A DNA stretch of 64,000 nt, from contig NZ_FNYV01000001.1 in assembly GCF_900109115.1 (NCBI RefSeq), forward strand, positions 881,003-945,002, given 5' to 3'. Under the pieces are notes generated by a model. The model was given only the letters and a program-made list of their open reading frames with translations. It was not told the origin of the DNA and ran no database searches. This document shows positions 8,759-18,419 of this stretch, piece by piece (the stretch's first letter is position 1; every line of letters starts with the position of its first letter). The position numbers and the translations under genes are program-made. The DNA is from Micromonospora phaseoli (GTDB lineage Bacteria > Actinomycetota > Actinomycetes > Mycobacteriales > Micromonosporaceae).

Positions 8759-9571
8759 GTGCGGGTGCTGGTGGTGGGTGGTAGCGGGTTTCTCGGGCGG
8801 GAGGTGTGCCGCGGAGCGGTGTCGCGGGGGTGGTCGGTGGTGGGGACGTACCACTCGGGTGCGGTCGGGGTGCCGGGGGTGGCGGTCCGCCGGCTGGACG
8901 TGACCGACCGGGCCGCGGTGGCCGCGCTGGTCGCGGCGGTACGCCCCAATGCCGTGATCGGCACCCCCTACCGGTACGGCGACTGGGCGGTCACCGCCGA
9001 CGGAGCGGCGCACGTCGCGTACGCCGCCGGGCAGGTGGGCGCGCGGCTGGTGCACATCTCCAGCGACGCGCTGCACGCCGGGCGCCCCGACGCGTACGGC
9101 GATGACGACCCGCCCACTCCGATCTTCCCGTACGGTGCGGCGAAGGCGGCGGCGGAGACGGCGGTGCGGGCGATCGATCCGGCCGCCGTGCTGGTGCGTA
9201 CCTCGCTGATCGTCGGGGAGGGGAGCAAGCAGATCCAGCTCTGCCGGGACGCGCTGGCCGGGCGGGCGGCCCTGTTCACCGACGAGCTGCGCTGCCCGAT
9301 CGACGTGGGTGACCTCGCCGCCGCCGTACTGGAACTGGTGCCCTCCGGTTACGCCGGACCGCTCAACGTCGCCGGCCCGGACGCGGTCAGCCGGGCCGAG
9401 CTGGGCCTGCTGGTGGCCCGTCGGGAGGGCATCGACCCGGGTGGCCTGAAGACCACCACCGGTGCCGCCGCCGGACTGGTCCGCCCCACCGAGGTGCGTC
9501 TCGATTCCGCCCGCGCCGCCGGCCTGCTGGGCACCCGACTGCGCGGCGTCACCGAACTGCTCGCCGCCTGA
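8759..9571 (+). CDS. NAD(P)-dependent sugar reductase, RmlD/epimerase family
   Basis: A short-chain-dehydrogenase-fold protein of about 270 residues. It has the nucleotide-binding motif RVLVVGGSGFLGREV at the extreme N-terminus, VHISSDALHAG in the catalytic Ser/Thr position, and the YGAAK (YxxxK) catalytic motif. The shape matches dTDP-4-dehydrorhamnose reductase (RmlD)-like proteins. Start choice is uncertain: GTG at the given position follows GAGGAG by about 11 bases, while another in-frame GTG 12 bases upstream overlaps that ribosome site. No other rhamnose genes are adjacent, so the substrate is open. Confidence 0.8.
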   Translation: MRVLVVGGSGFLGREVCRGAVSRGWSVVGTYHSGAVGVPGVAVRRLDVTDRAAVAALVAAVRPNAVIGTPYRYGDWAVTADGAAHVAYAAGQVGARLVHISSDALHAGRPDAYGDDDPPTPIFPYGAAKAAAETAVRAIDPAAVLVRTSLIVGEGSKQIQLCRDALAGRAALFTDELRCPIDVGDLAAAVLELVPSGYAGPLNVAGPDAVSRAELGLLVARREGIDPGGLKTTTGAAAGLVRPTEVRLDSARAAGLLGTRLRGVTELLAA

Positions 9572-9588
9572 TCCGCAGGCGACCAACT

Positions 9589-9694
9589 GCCGGCCTGGCT
9601 GCCGAGACCTGCCGCGCTCCGCCTGCCGTGCCTTCCGCGCCGCCTGCCGAGTCCTGCCGGCCTGGCTGCCGTGCCTTCCGCGCCGCCTGCCGAG
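9589..9694. repeat. CTGCCG-rich direct repeats after the RmlD-like gene
   Basis: A 29-base segment (9623-9651, ending CGCCGCCTGCCGAG) is repeated exactly at 9666-9694, and CTGCCGGCCTGGCTGCCG also occurs twice in the stretch. No convincing gene occupies the interval up to the ArsR-family regulator. Confidence 0.8.
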
Positions 9695-9757
9695 ACCTTC
9701 CGCCCCGCCCGCTGTATCTGCCGCGCCGCCTGTCGAGCTGATCCGGCTGTGCCATCA

Positions 9758-9813
9758 TGCACAATCTCTATGCACAACTATTGTGCATAGAGATTGTGCA
9801 GAGATATTGTGCA
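9758..9813 (+). promoter_or_regulatory. Palindromic operator candidate for the ArsR-family regulator
   Basis: A perfect 20-bp inverted repeat (TGCACAATCTCTATGCACAA and its reverse complement) has only CTA between the arms. Each arm contains two copies of the TGCACAA half-site, and a fifth copy (ATTGTGCA) follows, ending three bases before the ATG of the regulator gene. The AT content is far above the surroundings. The arrangement suggests that the regulator or a dimer array binds here and represses its own gene and the MFS transporter. Confidence 0.75.
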
Positions 9814-9816
9814 TCC

Positions 9817-10413
9817 ATGGGAGATGAAGGGAAGCGACCCGCGCCGCGCCGGGTCCGGATCGACCACCGGCAGGTCCGCGTCCTGGCGCACCCCCTGCGG
9901 GCGCGGCTGCTCGGCGCGTTACGCGTGCAGGGTCCGTCGACGGCCACCACCCTCGCCGGGCTGCTCGACACCAACACCGGCGCCACCAGTTACCACCTGC
10001 GTCAGTTGGCCGACGTTGGGCTGGTCGTCGAGGAACCCGACCGGGGCACCGCCCGGCAGCGCTGGTGGCGAGCCGCGCACGACATCACCAGCTGGGAGAA
10101 CACCGACTTCGACGATGATCCGGACGCCAGGGCCGCGGTGGAGTGGATCCAGGCCGAGCAGGTACGCCAGTTCGTCGAGCACACCGAGCGCTGGTCCGCC
10201 GTCCGCGACGAGTGGCCGCCGGCCTGGCGCGACGCCTTCGGCATGAGCGACTCCTTCATGACCATCCCGGCCGACCGGCTCAAGGAACTCCAGGCGGAGC
10301 TGTGGCGCATCCTTGAGCGCTACCGCGCCGAGGCCGATCCGGACGAGCCCGGGGCCGAGCAGGTGCAGATCTTCCTCGCCTCCCTTCCACTGCTGCTCGG
10401 AGGCAAGCGATGA
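9817..10413 (+). CDS. ArsR-family helix-turn-helix regulator
   Basis: A 198-residue regulator with an N-terminal winged helix (RVLAHPLRARLLGALR, ATTLAGLLDTNTGATSYHLRQL, DVGLVVEEPDRG) and a longer C-terminal domain rich in Trp and acidic residues, as in ArsR/HTH_20 proteins that do not sense metals. No clustered Cys/His metal site is evident. The ATG beginning MGDEGKRPAP is chosen because upstream in-frame codons lie inside the palindromic operator. No Shine-Dalgarno sequence is visible, so the message may be leaderless. The stop overlaps the MFS start (ATGA), so the two genes are coupled and probably coregulated. Confidence 0.85.
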   Translation: MGDEGKRPAPRRVRIDHRQVRVLAHPLRARLLGALRVQGPSTATTLAGLLDTNTGATSYHLRQLADVGLVVEEPDRGTARQRWWRAAHDITSWENTDFDDDPDARAAVEWIQAEQVRQFVEHTERWSAVRDEWPPAWRDAFGMSDSFMTIPADRLKELQAELWRILERYRAEADPDEPGAEQVQIFLASLPLLLGGKR

Positions 10414-11693
10414 GCGCGATATCGGTACGCCAGGTCCGGCGTCGTTACCTGGTCCTGCACGGCCTGCGCTGGCTGCCGACCGGTCTGATGATTCCGGTGA
10501 TCATCCTGCTGATGCAGGAACGGGGCCTGACGCTGACCCAGATCGGCATGGCCGCCGCCGCCCAGGGATTGGTGGTGCTCGCCCTGGAGCTGCCCACCGG
10601 CGGGTTCGCCGACGCCCTGGGCCGCAAGCCGGTGCTGGTGACGGCGAGCGTGGTGGGCCTCGTTTCGATGAGCCTGTTGGTGGTGGCGGATTCGTTCGTC
10701 CTGCTGGCCACCGTCTGGGCGTTGCAAGGGGTGTTCCGCGCGCTGGACAGCGGCCCCCTGGAGTCCTGGTACGTCGACAGCACCCTCGCCGCCGACCCGG
10801 ACGCCAAGTACGAGAAGGGGCTCGGCCAGGGCGGCACGGTGCTCGGCCTGAGCATCGCGGCCGGTGCCCTGCTCAGCGGCGGCCTGGTGGCCCTCGGCCC
10901 GATCGGTCCGGTCAGCGCGCTGACCACACCGATCGTTGCCGCGGTCGGGCTTCAGGCGGTCGCCCTGGTCGCGCTGTTGACGCTGCTGGTGGAGCAGCGT
11001 CCGGCGACTGGCCCGGGTGCGCTACGGGCGTCGATCCGGTCCGCGCCGAGGATGGTCGGCGAGGCGTTCGGCCTGCTCCGTCGCTCCCGGGTGCTGCTCG
11101 CCCTGGTCGCGGTCGAGCTGTTCTGGGGCTTCGGGATGGTCACCTTCGAGGGGCTGCTGCCGGTGCGGCTGGCCGAGGTGCTGGGCGACGCCGACCGGGC
11201 CGCCGCCCTGCTCGGCCCGGCCAGCACGGTTGCCTGGCTCGCCTCGGCCGGCGGTGCGGCGCTCACCCCGCTGCTCCTCCGCTGGCTCGGTGCCGCGCCC
11301 GGCGCGGCGCTGCTGCGGATCGCGCAAGGGGCCACCGTGGTCGGCATGGCCCTGTTCGCCGGCCCGGTCGGGGTGCTGATCGCCTTCGTCGCCTGTTACG
11401 CCGTGCACGGCGCGTCCAACCCGCTGCACATGGGGCTGCTGCACCGACAGGTCGACGGCCCGTACCGGACCAGCGTGGTCTCGGTGAACTCGATGGTGGC
11501 GCTGCCCGCCGGTGCCCTCGGTGGGGTGGTGCTCGGCTTCGTCGGCGACCGGGCCGGGGTGAGCACGGCGATGCTGATCGGCGCGGTGGTGCTGGCGGTC
11601 GCCGCGCCGCTGTACCTGCCGGCCTGGCGGGCCGGGCGGTTGGCTGCCGGTCAGCCGAAGCGGACCGAGGTGAGTGGGAAGGTGCCGGTGTAG
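10410..11693 (+). CDS. MFS transporter
   Basis: A 427-residue polytopic membrane protein of the major facilitator superfamily with about 12 hydrophobic segments. The A-motif-like loop between the second and third segments reads GGFADALGRKPVL. It overlaps the ArsR-family regulator by four bases. This regulator-transporter pairing suggests drug or metabolite efflux, but the substrate is unknown. Its last 43 bases overlap the 3' end of the convergent GNAT gene. Confidence 0.88.
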   Translation: MSAISVRQVRRRYLVLHGLRWLPTGLMIPVIILLMQERGLTLTQIGMAAAAQGLVVLALELPTGGFADALGRKPVLVTASVVGLVSMSLLVVADSFVLLATVWALQGVFRALDSGPLESWYVDSTLAADPDAKYEKGLGQGGTVLGLSIAAGALLSGGLVALGPIGPVSALTTPIVAAVGLQAVALVALLTLLVEQRPATGPGALRASIRSAPRMVGEAFGLLRRSRVLLALVAVELFWGFGMVTFEGLLPVRLAEVLGDADRAAALLGPASTVAWLASAGGAALTPLLLRWLGAAPGAALLRIAQGATVVGMALFAGPVGVLIAFVACYAVHGASNPLHMGLLHRQVDGPYRTSVVSVNSMVALPAGALGGVVLGFVGDRAGVSTAMLIGAVVLAVAAPLYLPAWRAGRLAAGQPKRTEVSGKVPV

Positions 11694-12388
11694 CCGAGCC
11701 GCCGGTAGAGCCGGACCGCCCCCACGTTGCTCGGGTAGACGCCCAGCGCCACCACGTCGTACCGGGCCGCCAACGCCCGGGTCATGCCGGCGGTGAGCGC
11801 CGCGCCCAGCCCGCGACCCCGGTGCGCCGGCGCCACGGTCAGCCCGGCGAGGAAACCGACCTCACCCCGGGTGCGATCGGCGCCGCAGGCGACCAGCCGG
11901 TCACCCTCGCGGATGCCGTACCAGTCGAGCACCCGGGGATCGCCGGGGCGCGCCGTGCTGGTGGGGAACGCCTCGTCGATGAGCGCGGTCAGGGCGGGGT
12001 GGTCCGCCTCGGTCAACCGGACCACCCGCTCCTGTCCGGGCTGCGACGTGGGCGACGCCGTGCTCGTCCAGAGAAAATCCCAGTTCTCGTACCCGGCCAC
12101 GGCAGCACCGAGCGCCGCCGGATCCGTCCGGGGCAGGTGCACCCAGCGCCCGGCGTCGACCAGCCGTTCGGCGGCCAGCGCGCCGGCCAGCTCGACCGCC
12201 GTGGGCGGCGTCCCGATCACGCCACCGATCGGGCCCTGCTCGACGGAGAGCAGCCAGCACACGGTGTCGGCGCGCCGCCAGCCCCGTACCGGTTCGCGGC
12301 GCGGCAGCGAATGCCGGACGAACGGGTGACGGTCCGCGGCGGTCAGGACGGCGTCCCGCCCGTCGAGTACCTCGTCGGCGATGATCAT
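11651..12388 (-). CDS. GNAT-family N-acetyltransferase
   Basis: A 245-residue acetyltransferase. The C-terminal GNAT core is clear: LTVAPAHRGRGLGAALTAGM is the acetyl-CoA pyrophosphate loop, followed by LGVYPSNVGAVRLYRRLGY. The N-terminal half (about residues 1-115) is a degenerate second GNAT-like or substrate domain. The 3' end runs into the MFS transporter's coding sequence on the other strand. Acceptor substrate unknown. Confidence 0.85.
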   Translation of the reverse strand: MIIADEVLDGRDAVLTAADRHPFVRHSLPRREPVRGWRRADTVCWLLSVEQGPIGGVIGTPPTAVELAGALAAERLVDAGRWVHLPRTDPAALGAAVAGYENWDFLWTSTASPTSQPGQERVVRLTEADHPALTALIDEAFPTSTARPGDPRVLDWYGIREGDRLVACGADRTRGEVGFLAGLTVAPAHRGRGLGAALTAGMTRALAARYDVVALGVYPSNVGAVRLYRRLGYTGTFPLTSVRFG

Positions 12389-12515
12389 GGCTTCAGCGTA
12401 GGCGTGGCTGTCGTCGTGGCGGCGGCAGGGCGAGGTGATCCACCGTGGAGATTGGCGAGCCGACCGATCGGGTACATCGGGGCCGACCTACTGGAACCCC
12501 CACCGGAGGAACGCC

Positions 12516-12734
12516 ATGCTCGCCATCGCCGCAGCCGCCGTTTTTGGCTTCGCCCTGCTGCTCGACCTGCTCGACACCAACCTCGGCGCGCCGGACCTGT
12601 TCAACTGGAACACCCTGGTGCTGATCGGTCTGTTGCTGCTCTCGCTCTACCTGGCCGGTGTCGGCCGGGGGCCGGGTGGCGGCGGCGGTGGCGGTGGCCG
12701 CTGGTACCGGGGCCGTCGCCCGGGGCGTGGCTGA
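12516..12734 (+). CDS. Small two-helix membrane protein
   Basis: A 72-residue hypothetical protein starting MLAIAAAAVFGFALLL after a good GGAGGAA ribosome site. Two hydrophobic segments (about residues 2-17 and 31-48) are joined by DTNLGAPDLFNWN, and the tail is a Gly run ending in Arg-rich RWYRGRRPGRG. No function is recognised. Confidence 0.7.
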   Translation: MLAIAAAAVFGFALLLDLLDTNLGAPDLFNWNTLVLIGLLLLSLYLAGVGRGPGGGGGGGGRWYRGRRPGRG

Positions 12735-12809
12735 CCGGAAACGATCGTCACGGGCTCGGTCGGCGGCGCGATTCCGGCGTTGTCGGCCGAGCCCGGTACT
12801 GTTCTCGTG

Positions 12810-14342
12810 ATGGAGTCCGACGCCCTGTTCACCCTCGGTGAACCCGCAGCAGCACCCAGTGCGCTCGCGGGTTCCGGTGGCGTCGGCGGCTTCGGCGGCT
12901 TCGGCGCGGTGGGTCCGGACTCGCCGTTGCCCGTCCGGATGCGCCCGGCCAACCTGGACGAACTCGTCGGTCAGGATCACCTGCTCACCCCTGGTGCGCC
13001 GCTGCGGCAACTGGTCGGCGGCAACGCGCCGATGTCGGTCATCCTGTGGGGCCCGCCGGGCAGCGGCAAGACCACCATCGCCCACCTGGTGGCCGGGGCC
13101 ACCGACCGGCGCTTCGTGGCCATGTCGGCGCTCTCGGCCGGGGTGAAGGACGTCCGGGCGGTGATCGACACGGCTCGGCGGCAGCGGCGTTCGGGCGGCC
13201 CGCAGACGGTGCTCTTCATCGACGAGGTGCATCGGTTCAGTAAGACCCAGCAGGATTCGCTGCTCGCCGCGGTCGAGGACCGGACCGTCACGCTGCTGGC
13301 GGCCACCACGGAAAACCCGTACTTCTCGGTCATCTCCCCGCTGCTGTCCCGCTGCGTACTGCTCACCCTCCAGCCGCTCGACGACACGGCCGTACGCCGG
13401 CTGTTGCGCCGGGCGATGGTCGACGAGCGTGGTCTGGCCGGCGCGTTCACCCTCGCGCCGGAGGCCGAGGACCACCTGGTCCGGCTGGCCGGCGGGGACG
13501 TCCGCAAGGCGCTCACGGCGCTGGAGGCGGCGGCCGCCTCGGCGACCGCGTTGGGTGGTGGGCTGATCGACCTGTCCACCGCCGAGCGGGCGGTGGACAC
13601 GGCGGCCGTCCGCTACGACCGGGCGGGTGACGCACATTACGACGTGACCAGCGCCTTCATCAAGAGCCTGCGGGGTTCCGACGTGGACGCCGCGCTGCAC
13701 TGGCTGGCCCGGATGCTGGTCGCGGGGGAGGACGCGAGGTTCATCGCGCGGCGGCTGGTCATCTTCGCCAGCGAGGACGTGGGCATGGCCGACCCCGGCG
13801 CTCTCGGTGTGGCCGCCGCGGCCGCACACGCGGTGGAGTACGTGGGACTGCCGGAGGCGCAGCTCAACCTGGCCCAGGCGGTGATCCACCTGGCCACCGC
13901 GCCCAAGTCCAACTCGGCCACCACCGCGATCGGCGCGGCGATCGCCGACGTGCGGTCGGGCCGGGGCGGCCCGGTTCCCCGGGGCCTGCGGGACGCGCAC
14001 TACGCCGGTGCCCGGGGTCTCGGGCACGGCACCGGCTACCGCTACCCGCATGACGACCACCGGGGGGTGGTGGCCCAGCAGTACGTGCCGGACGACCTGG
14101 TCGGCACCGACTACTACCGACCGAGCCAGCACGGCGCGGAGCGATCGGTGGCCACCCGGCTGCCGTTGCTGCGCCGCATCGTCCGTGGGTTGCCGACCCC
14201 GGCCGGCACGGCTGCGTCGACGGTGGGCGGCCGGGCGGAGACGCCGACGCCGTCCGAGGTCGACGGCGACCGCTTGACGGCTACCGACGCCGACGCGGCG
14301 GATCAGGTCGGCGCCAGCGCCGACGGGAGGGGTCAACAGTGA
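12810..14342 (+). CDS. rarA: Replication-associated recombination ATPase RarA (MgsA)
   Basis: RarA is a clamp-loader-like AAA+ ATPase acting at stalled replication forks. The 510-residue protein begins [11 protein letters not shown], followed by [17 protein letters not shown]. The Walker A motif is [14 protein letters not shown] near residue 80, Walker B is [14 protein letters not shown], sensor 1 lies in [13 protein letters not shown], and the arginine-finger region is LLSRCVL. The tetramerisation domain includes KSNSATTAI. The ATG is preferred to an in-frame TTG 30 bases upstream because it matches the family N-terminus. An extra C-terminal tail of about 60 residues is poorly conserved. It is coupled by GTGA to the next gene. 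Confidence 0.93.
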   Translation: MESDALFTLGEPAAAPSALAGSGGVGGFGGFGAVGPDSPLPVRMRPANLDELVGQDHLLTPGAPLRQLVGGNAPMSVILWGPPGSGKTTIAHLVAGATDRRFVAMSALSAGVKDVRAVIDTARRQRRSGGPQTVLFIDEVHRFSKTQQDSLLAAVEDRTVTLLAATTENPYFSVISPLLSRCVLLTLQPLDDTAVRRLLRRAMVDERGLAGAFTLAPEAEDHLVRLAGGDVRKALTALEAAAASATALGGGLIDLSTAERAVDTAAVRYDRAGDAHYDVTSAFIKSLRGSDVDAALHWLARMLVAGEDARFIARRLVIFASEDVGMADPGALGVAAAAAHAVEYVGLPEAQLNLAQAVIHLATAPKSNSATTAIGAAIADVRSGRGGPVPRGLRDAHYAGARGLGHGTGYRYPHDDHRGVVAQQYVPDDLVGTDYYRPSQHGAERSVATRLPLLRRIVRGLPTPAGTAASTVGGRAETPTPSEVDGDRLTATDADAADQVGASADGRGQQ

Positions 14343-17300
14343 GATCGTCGGAGCGACCGGACGACGGCCCGGACGAGCGGCGGGGCAAGGTTCGCCGCTG
14401 GGGCCGGGGCAAAGCAGAGCCGGCCCCGGAGGAGTCGGGCGGCGGCGAGGACTTCGGTTGGATCGACGACCTCCGCTCTGCCAAGCAGCAGCGCGCAGAG
14501 CTGGGTCCCGAGGGTGGCGCGCCGGCACCGGGCGCGACCGCTCCACCCCGGAGCGGGTCGGAGCGACCAGGTCAGGCTCCGCCCACCCGTCCCGTTCCGG
14601 CGCCGGCCGGCCGCCCGGGACCGGGCGGACCCGTGCCACCCCCGCCCGGCAGTCGGGGACCGGGCGGATCTGTCCCACCGCCGCCCGGCGGACGCGGGCA
14701 GGTGCCGCCCGGTCATCCCGCACCACCGGACTCGCCCGCTGGCCCCCCGCCGCGTCGGGGAGCTGCCGAACCGCCACGCGCACGCCCGGTCGACGGTCCC
14801 TGGCCGGGAAACCCGTCCGCGCGGCCACCGGCCGGCCCGCCGCCCGTGGGTCCCCGGGAGCGGCCACCGGCCGGCCCGCCGCCCGTCGTCCGCCGTGAGC
14901 CCGGTGCGCCGAACACGCCGCCGGCCGGCTGGCCGCAGCAGCCCCATGCCGCCGGTCCGTCCGGCCGGCAGACGCGCCCCGGCGAGCCGGTTCCGCCCGC
15001 ACCGCCCGGCCCTCGGCCGGTGCCGACTGCCGGTCCGACTTCCGGTGCGCCGGCCGGTCCGATGCCTGGTGCCCCCGTCGGCCCGGTGTCGGGTCCGCCC
15101 GGGCAGCGCCGAATGCCTGGCGGCCGGCCCAACGGCGCACCCGCTGGTCCCCGCCGGGGACCCCGGGCGGCCGAACCGACCCAGGGCCCGGTTCCGCCGG
15201 ATGTGACCGCTGGGCGGCTCCCGCCGGACCGCGGCGATGCGGCGCGAAATCCGGACGGCCGTGCCGGACGCTTCGCCGGGCCGGTCGGTCCCCGTCCGGC
15301 CGATTCCGCTGCCGGCCCGCCGGCCGCCGGTCCGCCGGGCACCACCCCGGCCGCCGGCGGGCCGGTCGGTGCGCCGGCCGGTGGCCGGCGGGTAGGTCGC
15401 CGGCGTGCCGTCGAGACCGAGGAAGGCCCCCCGGTGGTGCCGCTGTCCGGCAACGCGCCCCAGGTCCCCGGCGTGCCGTCCGGCAACCCGGTCGCGCCGG
15501 TTCGCGGCGGGAACGACCCTCGGGGACGCCGGGCCGTCGAGGACGACGCGGCCGCTGCGGCTCGTGGCCGTCGCGCGACACCCGAGGCGGAGCGGCCGCC
15601 GGCCGACCGCCGCCCGGCTGGCGGACCGGACACGCCGGTGCGGGCCCACCGCCCGGCCGGTCTGGAGGACGCGCCAGCCCGGGGCCGACGAGCGGCCGAC
15701 GAGGAGGAGCCTTCCGGACGGCACGGCGCCACGAGCGGCACCAGCGTCGAACCGCCGCCGGCCGCACGGCCCGGCGACGGCCGGACTGGTCGCCCTGAGC
15801 GACCCGCCGACTGGCTGCGGCAGGCCGGCCGTGCCCACCACACCGATCCGGCGCTGCCGACCATCAACAAGCGACCCGCCACGCCGTCCGGTGCCCCCAT
15901 GGTGGGACGCGTGGGTGGCACACCGGCCGGTGGCTCGCCGACGGTCGGTGACCGCCGCGGCGGGGACGGCGGTGCCGGCCGGCCAGGGCCGACGGACACC
16001 CCGACGCGCCCGCCCGCCGACGGGCGCCGTGGCGCGGAGGTCGGGCCGGAGCGTCCAGGCGCTGGAGCGCCGCGCCGCCCCGACGGTCCGCCGCCGGGAG
16101 GTGGGCGCCCGACCCACGCGGCCAACCCACCCGGCGGGAGTGCGAACGAACCGCCGGCCCCCCGGGCCGGCTCCGAACCACCGAGTGGCGCCACTCGGCC
16201 GCCGGTTCGCCCGGACGGTGCACCACCGGGGCCACCGCGCGGGGCTGCTGTGGGCGGGACGACGCCGCCCGCATCGAGGGGAGCGGCTCGTCCGGATGGC
16301 GTACCCATCGGCCCACCGCGCGGTGCCGCCCGGCCTGACGGCGTACCCATCGGCCCACCGCGCGGTGCCGCCCGGCCTGACGGCGTACCCATCGGTCCAG
16401 CGCGCGGTGCGACGCGGCCTGACGGGGTGACCGGCGGCCCGGGCCGTCCCGGCGGCCCGCCGCCGGGCCCGGCTCGCGGTGCCGCCCGGCCCGACGCCGG
16501 CCCGGCCGGTGGTCCCGCCCCGGGCGACCGCCCCCGCACCGCCGAGGAACGTCCCGACCTTCCCGGACCTCCGGCTGCGGCTCGCGCCACCGTGACCCCG
16601 GCTCGTCCCGACGACCGGCCGGCCGGCCGGGCCACCCCACCCCACCGCAACCCGGTCCGCCTGGAGCCGTCGGCCGTCGCGCCGGTGAGTACCGGCGAGG
16701 GACCGACGGTGGCCCGGGCCGCGGCTGCCGTCGCGCCGGTCGACCCGGCCGGACCTCGATCGGGTGCGGAGCCGGCGGACCGGCGTCCCAGCGAGCCGGA
16801 GATCACCGATCCCGACCGGCCCGAGGACCTGTCCGACGGTCGCGGCGAGCCGCGTCGCCAGGCGCACGGGCCCACCCGGCTTCGGGTGGCCATCCTGGTG
16901 CTGGTCAGCGTGTTCCTGCTCGGCGGCGTGCCGGCGTACTTCGGCATCCAGACACAGAATCGGGATCCGGCCTTCACCTCGCTCGACGAACTGGACGTGC
17001 CGGTCTGGGCGGCGGCGAATCCGGTCGACGACGTCAGCGGTAGCCAGTGGTGTCTGCTCGACTGCCGGTTGCGCGAGCGCACCACCAACTCGGAGCGATC
17101 GCCGCAGGAGACGGCTCAGGCGTACGAGGCCGCACTGGCCCAGGACGGTTGGCAGCCGTGGACCCCGAACTACTGCCCCGAGCAGCAGGAGAAGGGCAGC
17201 TACACCTGCTGGCGGCGGGACGAGTTGACCCTCGACCTCTGGGTACGGGAACGGACCTGCGTACCGCCGCCGGTGGACGGCGAGCCGGCGGTGGTGCCGT

Positions 17301-17488
17301 CGCCCGACCCGTCCACCGCAGCGCAGGAGTGCCCCGGATCGTTGGTGTCGGTGAAGGTACGCAACGCGATCGACGACGAGCGGACCCGGCCTCAGCCGAG
17401 CACCGATCCGTCCCTGACCGGTGAGGATCCCTTCCCGACACTGTCCGAGGACCCGTTGGGCGAGTTGACGCCGTCACCACCGTCCTGA
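14339..17488 (+). CDS. Very large Pro/Gly/Arg-rich single-pass membrane protein
   Basis: A 1049-residue protein of unknown function. About 840 N-terminal residues are low-complexity Pro/Gly/Ala/Arg with many RPDG, PPPG and GRR motifs and must be disordered. One membrane segment lies near residues 848-868 ([20 protein letters not shown]), and about 180 residues follow as an outside domain with Cys at CLLDCRL, YCPEQQ, YTCWRR, RTCVPP and QECPGS. A 42-bp repeat encodes three near-identical GVPIGPPRG units. The N-terminal Arg-rich part would be cytoplasmic, the Cys-rich domain extracellular. The gene overlaps rarA by four bases; GC and codon use match neighbours, so it is not a foreign insert. Confidence 0.75.
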   Translation: MRSSERPDDGPDERRGKVRRWGRGKAEPAPEESGGGEDFGWIDDLRSAKQQRAELGPEGGAPAPGATAPPRSGSERPGQAPPTRPVPAPAGRPGPGGPVPPPPGSRGPGGSVPPPPGGRGQVPPGHPAPPDSPAGPPPRRGAAEPPRARPVDGPWPGNPSARPPAGPPPVGPRERPPAGPPPVVRREPGAPNTPPAGWPQQPHAAGPSGRQTRPGEPVPPAPPGPRPVPTAGPTSGAPAGPMPGAPVGPVSGPPGQRRMPGGRPNGAPAGPRRGPRAAEPTQGPVPPDVTAGRLPPDRGDAARNPDGRAGRFAGPVGPRPADSAAGPPAAGPPGTTPAAGGPVGAPAGGRRVGRRRAVETEEGPPVVPLSGNAPQVPGVPSGNPVAPVRGGNDPRGRRAVEDDAAAAARGRRATPEAERPPADRRPAGGPDTPVRAHRPAGLEDAPARGRRAADEEEPSGRHGATSGTSVEPPPAARPGDGRTGRPERPADWLRQAGRAHHTDPALPTINKRPATPSGAPMVGRVGGTPAGGSPTVGDRRGGDGGAGRPGPTDTPTRPPADGRRGAEVGPERPGAGAPRRPDGPPPGGGRPTHAANPPGGSANEPPAPRAGSEPPSGATRPPVRPDGAPPGPPRGAAVGGTTPPASRGAARPDGVPIGPPRGAARPDGVPIGPPRGAARPDGVPIGPARGATRPDGVTGGPGRPGGPPPGPARGAARPDAGPAGGPAPGDRPRTAEERPDLPGPPAAARATVTPARPDDRPAGRATPPHRNPVRLEPSAVAPVSTGEGPTVARAAAAVAPVDPAGPRSGAEPADRRPSEPEITDPDRPEDLSDGRGEPRRQAHGPTRLRVAILVLVSVFLLGGVPAYFGIQTQNRDPAFTSLDELDVPVWAAANPVDDVSGSQWCLLDCRLRERTTNSERSPQETAQAYEAALAQDGWQPWTPNYCPEQQEKGSYTCWRRDELTLDLWVRERTCVPPPVDGEPAVVPSPDPSTAAQECPGSLVSVKVRNAIDDERTRPQPSTDPSLTGEDPFPTLSEDPLGELTPSPPS
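16286..16424 (+). repeat. 42-bp in-frame tandem repeat
   Basis: Three adjacent 42-base units encode [14 protein letters not shown], each in the same reading frame. The second and third units are almost identical at the DNA level, implying recent expansion by slippage or unequal exchange. Confidence 0.85.
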
Positions 17489-17625
17489 GCCGAACGTCGT
17501 CACGGACGGTAGGGTCTGCTTCTGGTAGCCGCCGTCTCTGGCGGGTGGCCCAGGTGTTGACGTGGTGAGACGGTCGTGCGTCTTGGGGATCTTGCGCCCC
17601 GAGGCACTGTATGAGGAGGACAGGC

Positions 17626-18087
17626 GTGGGTTTTTTGGAGGTCGCGGCGTTGATCGCGGCGATCGCGTTCGCGATGCTGGTGCTGATCCTGACGCTGCCT
17701 ATCCTTCGGCTGCGGCACACCGTGGACGCCACCACCCGGATGATCAACGACCTCAACGACCGGACCGCGCCGCTGCTCGGCGACGTCAACACGACGGTTC
17801 GTAACGTCAACGTGACGCTGGAGCAGGTGCAGACCTCGCTCGACGGGGTGAACCTCCAACTGGCCAAGGTCGACACCATGACCAGCCACGCGCAGAACAT
17901 CAGCGCCAACGTCGCCAACCTGGTCACCGTCGTCTCCGCCGCCGCGGCCAACCCGTTGGTCAAGGTGGCCGCGTTCGGCTACGGGGTGCGCAAGGCCGCC
18001 AGCGCCCGCCGGCATGCCGAGACCGAGCGCGAGGTCCGCGACACCATCAAGTCCCAGCGGCGCGCCGCCCGGCGCGGGAACCGCTGA
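17626..18087 (+). CDS. DUF948-family membrane protein
   Basis: A 153-residue protein with one N-terminal membrane segment (EVAALIAAIAFAMLVLILTL) followed by a long helical, coiled-coil-prone region (VDATTRMINDLNDRTAPLLGDVN) and a basic C-terminus. This is the DUF948 pattern, found near alaS in many actinobacteria. The GTG start is favoured because AGGAGG lies seven bases upstream; the in-frame ATG before it overlaps that ribosome site. Role unknown, perhaps envelope-related. Confidence 0.85.
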   Translation: MGFLEVAALIAAIAFAMLVLILTLPILRLRHTVDATTRMINDLNDRTAPLLGDVNTTVRNVNVTLEQVQTSLDGVNLQLAKVDTMTSHAQNISANVANLVTVVSAAAANPLVKVAAFGYGVRKAASARRHAETEREVRDTIKSQRRAARRGNR

Positions 18088-18113
18088 CCCGGCCAGCACG
18101 CGGAGGTACGAGC

Positions 18114-18419
18114 ATGAGGCGCCTGTTCTGGCTGGGCATCGGCCTGGCCGTCGGTGTGGTGGTGGTCCGTAAGGCGACCCGCGCCGCGCACGCCTACACC
18201 CCGGCCGGTATCGCCGACAACCTGTCACAATCCGCTGGCGGCCTGGTCGAGGAGTTGCGTAGCTTCGTGGCGGACGTGCGCTTCGGGATGGCCGAGCGGG
18301 AGCAGGAGATCCACGAGGCGTTCGCCCAGGGTGAGGCGTTCGACGACCAGTTCGCCGAGCTGCGGGAGGACCCGCGCATCGGTGACAGAGAGATCTTTCC
18401 GGAGGACCACCAGCGATGA
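18114..18419 (+). CDS. Small membrane-anchored protein preceding alaS
   Basis: A 101-residue protein with an N-terminal hydrophobic segment ([15 protein letters not shown]) and a charged helical tail ([20 protein letters not shown]). It resembles the short conserved actinobacterial protein located between the DUF948 gene and alaS. Its stop overlaps the alaS ATG (ATGA), so it is translationally coupled to alaS. Function unknown. Confidence 0.8.
   Translation: MRRLFWLGIGLAVGVVVVRKATRAAHAYTPAGIADNLSQSAGGLVEELRSFVADVRFGMAEREQEIHEAFAQGEAFDDQFAELREDPRIGDREIFPEDHQR

Noticed and set aside
12393..15767. Minus-strand open frame of 1124 codons across rarA and the Pro-rich gene
   Set aside because: GC-rich shadow of real plus-strand genes; no ribosome site or domain.
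14713..17088. Minus-strand Pro/Gly-rich frame opposite the 1049-residue protein
   Set aside because: Antisense of a Pro/Gly-coding sequence also reads Pro/Gly; the plus frame has the membrane helix, Cys-rich domain and overlap with rarA.
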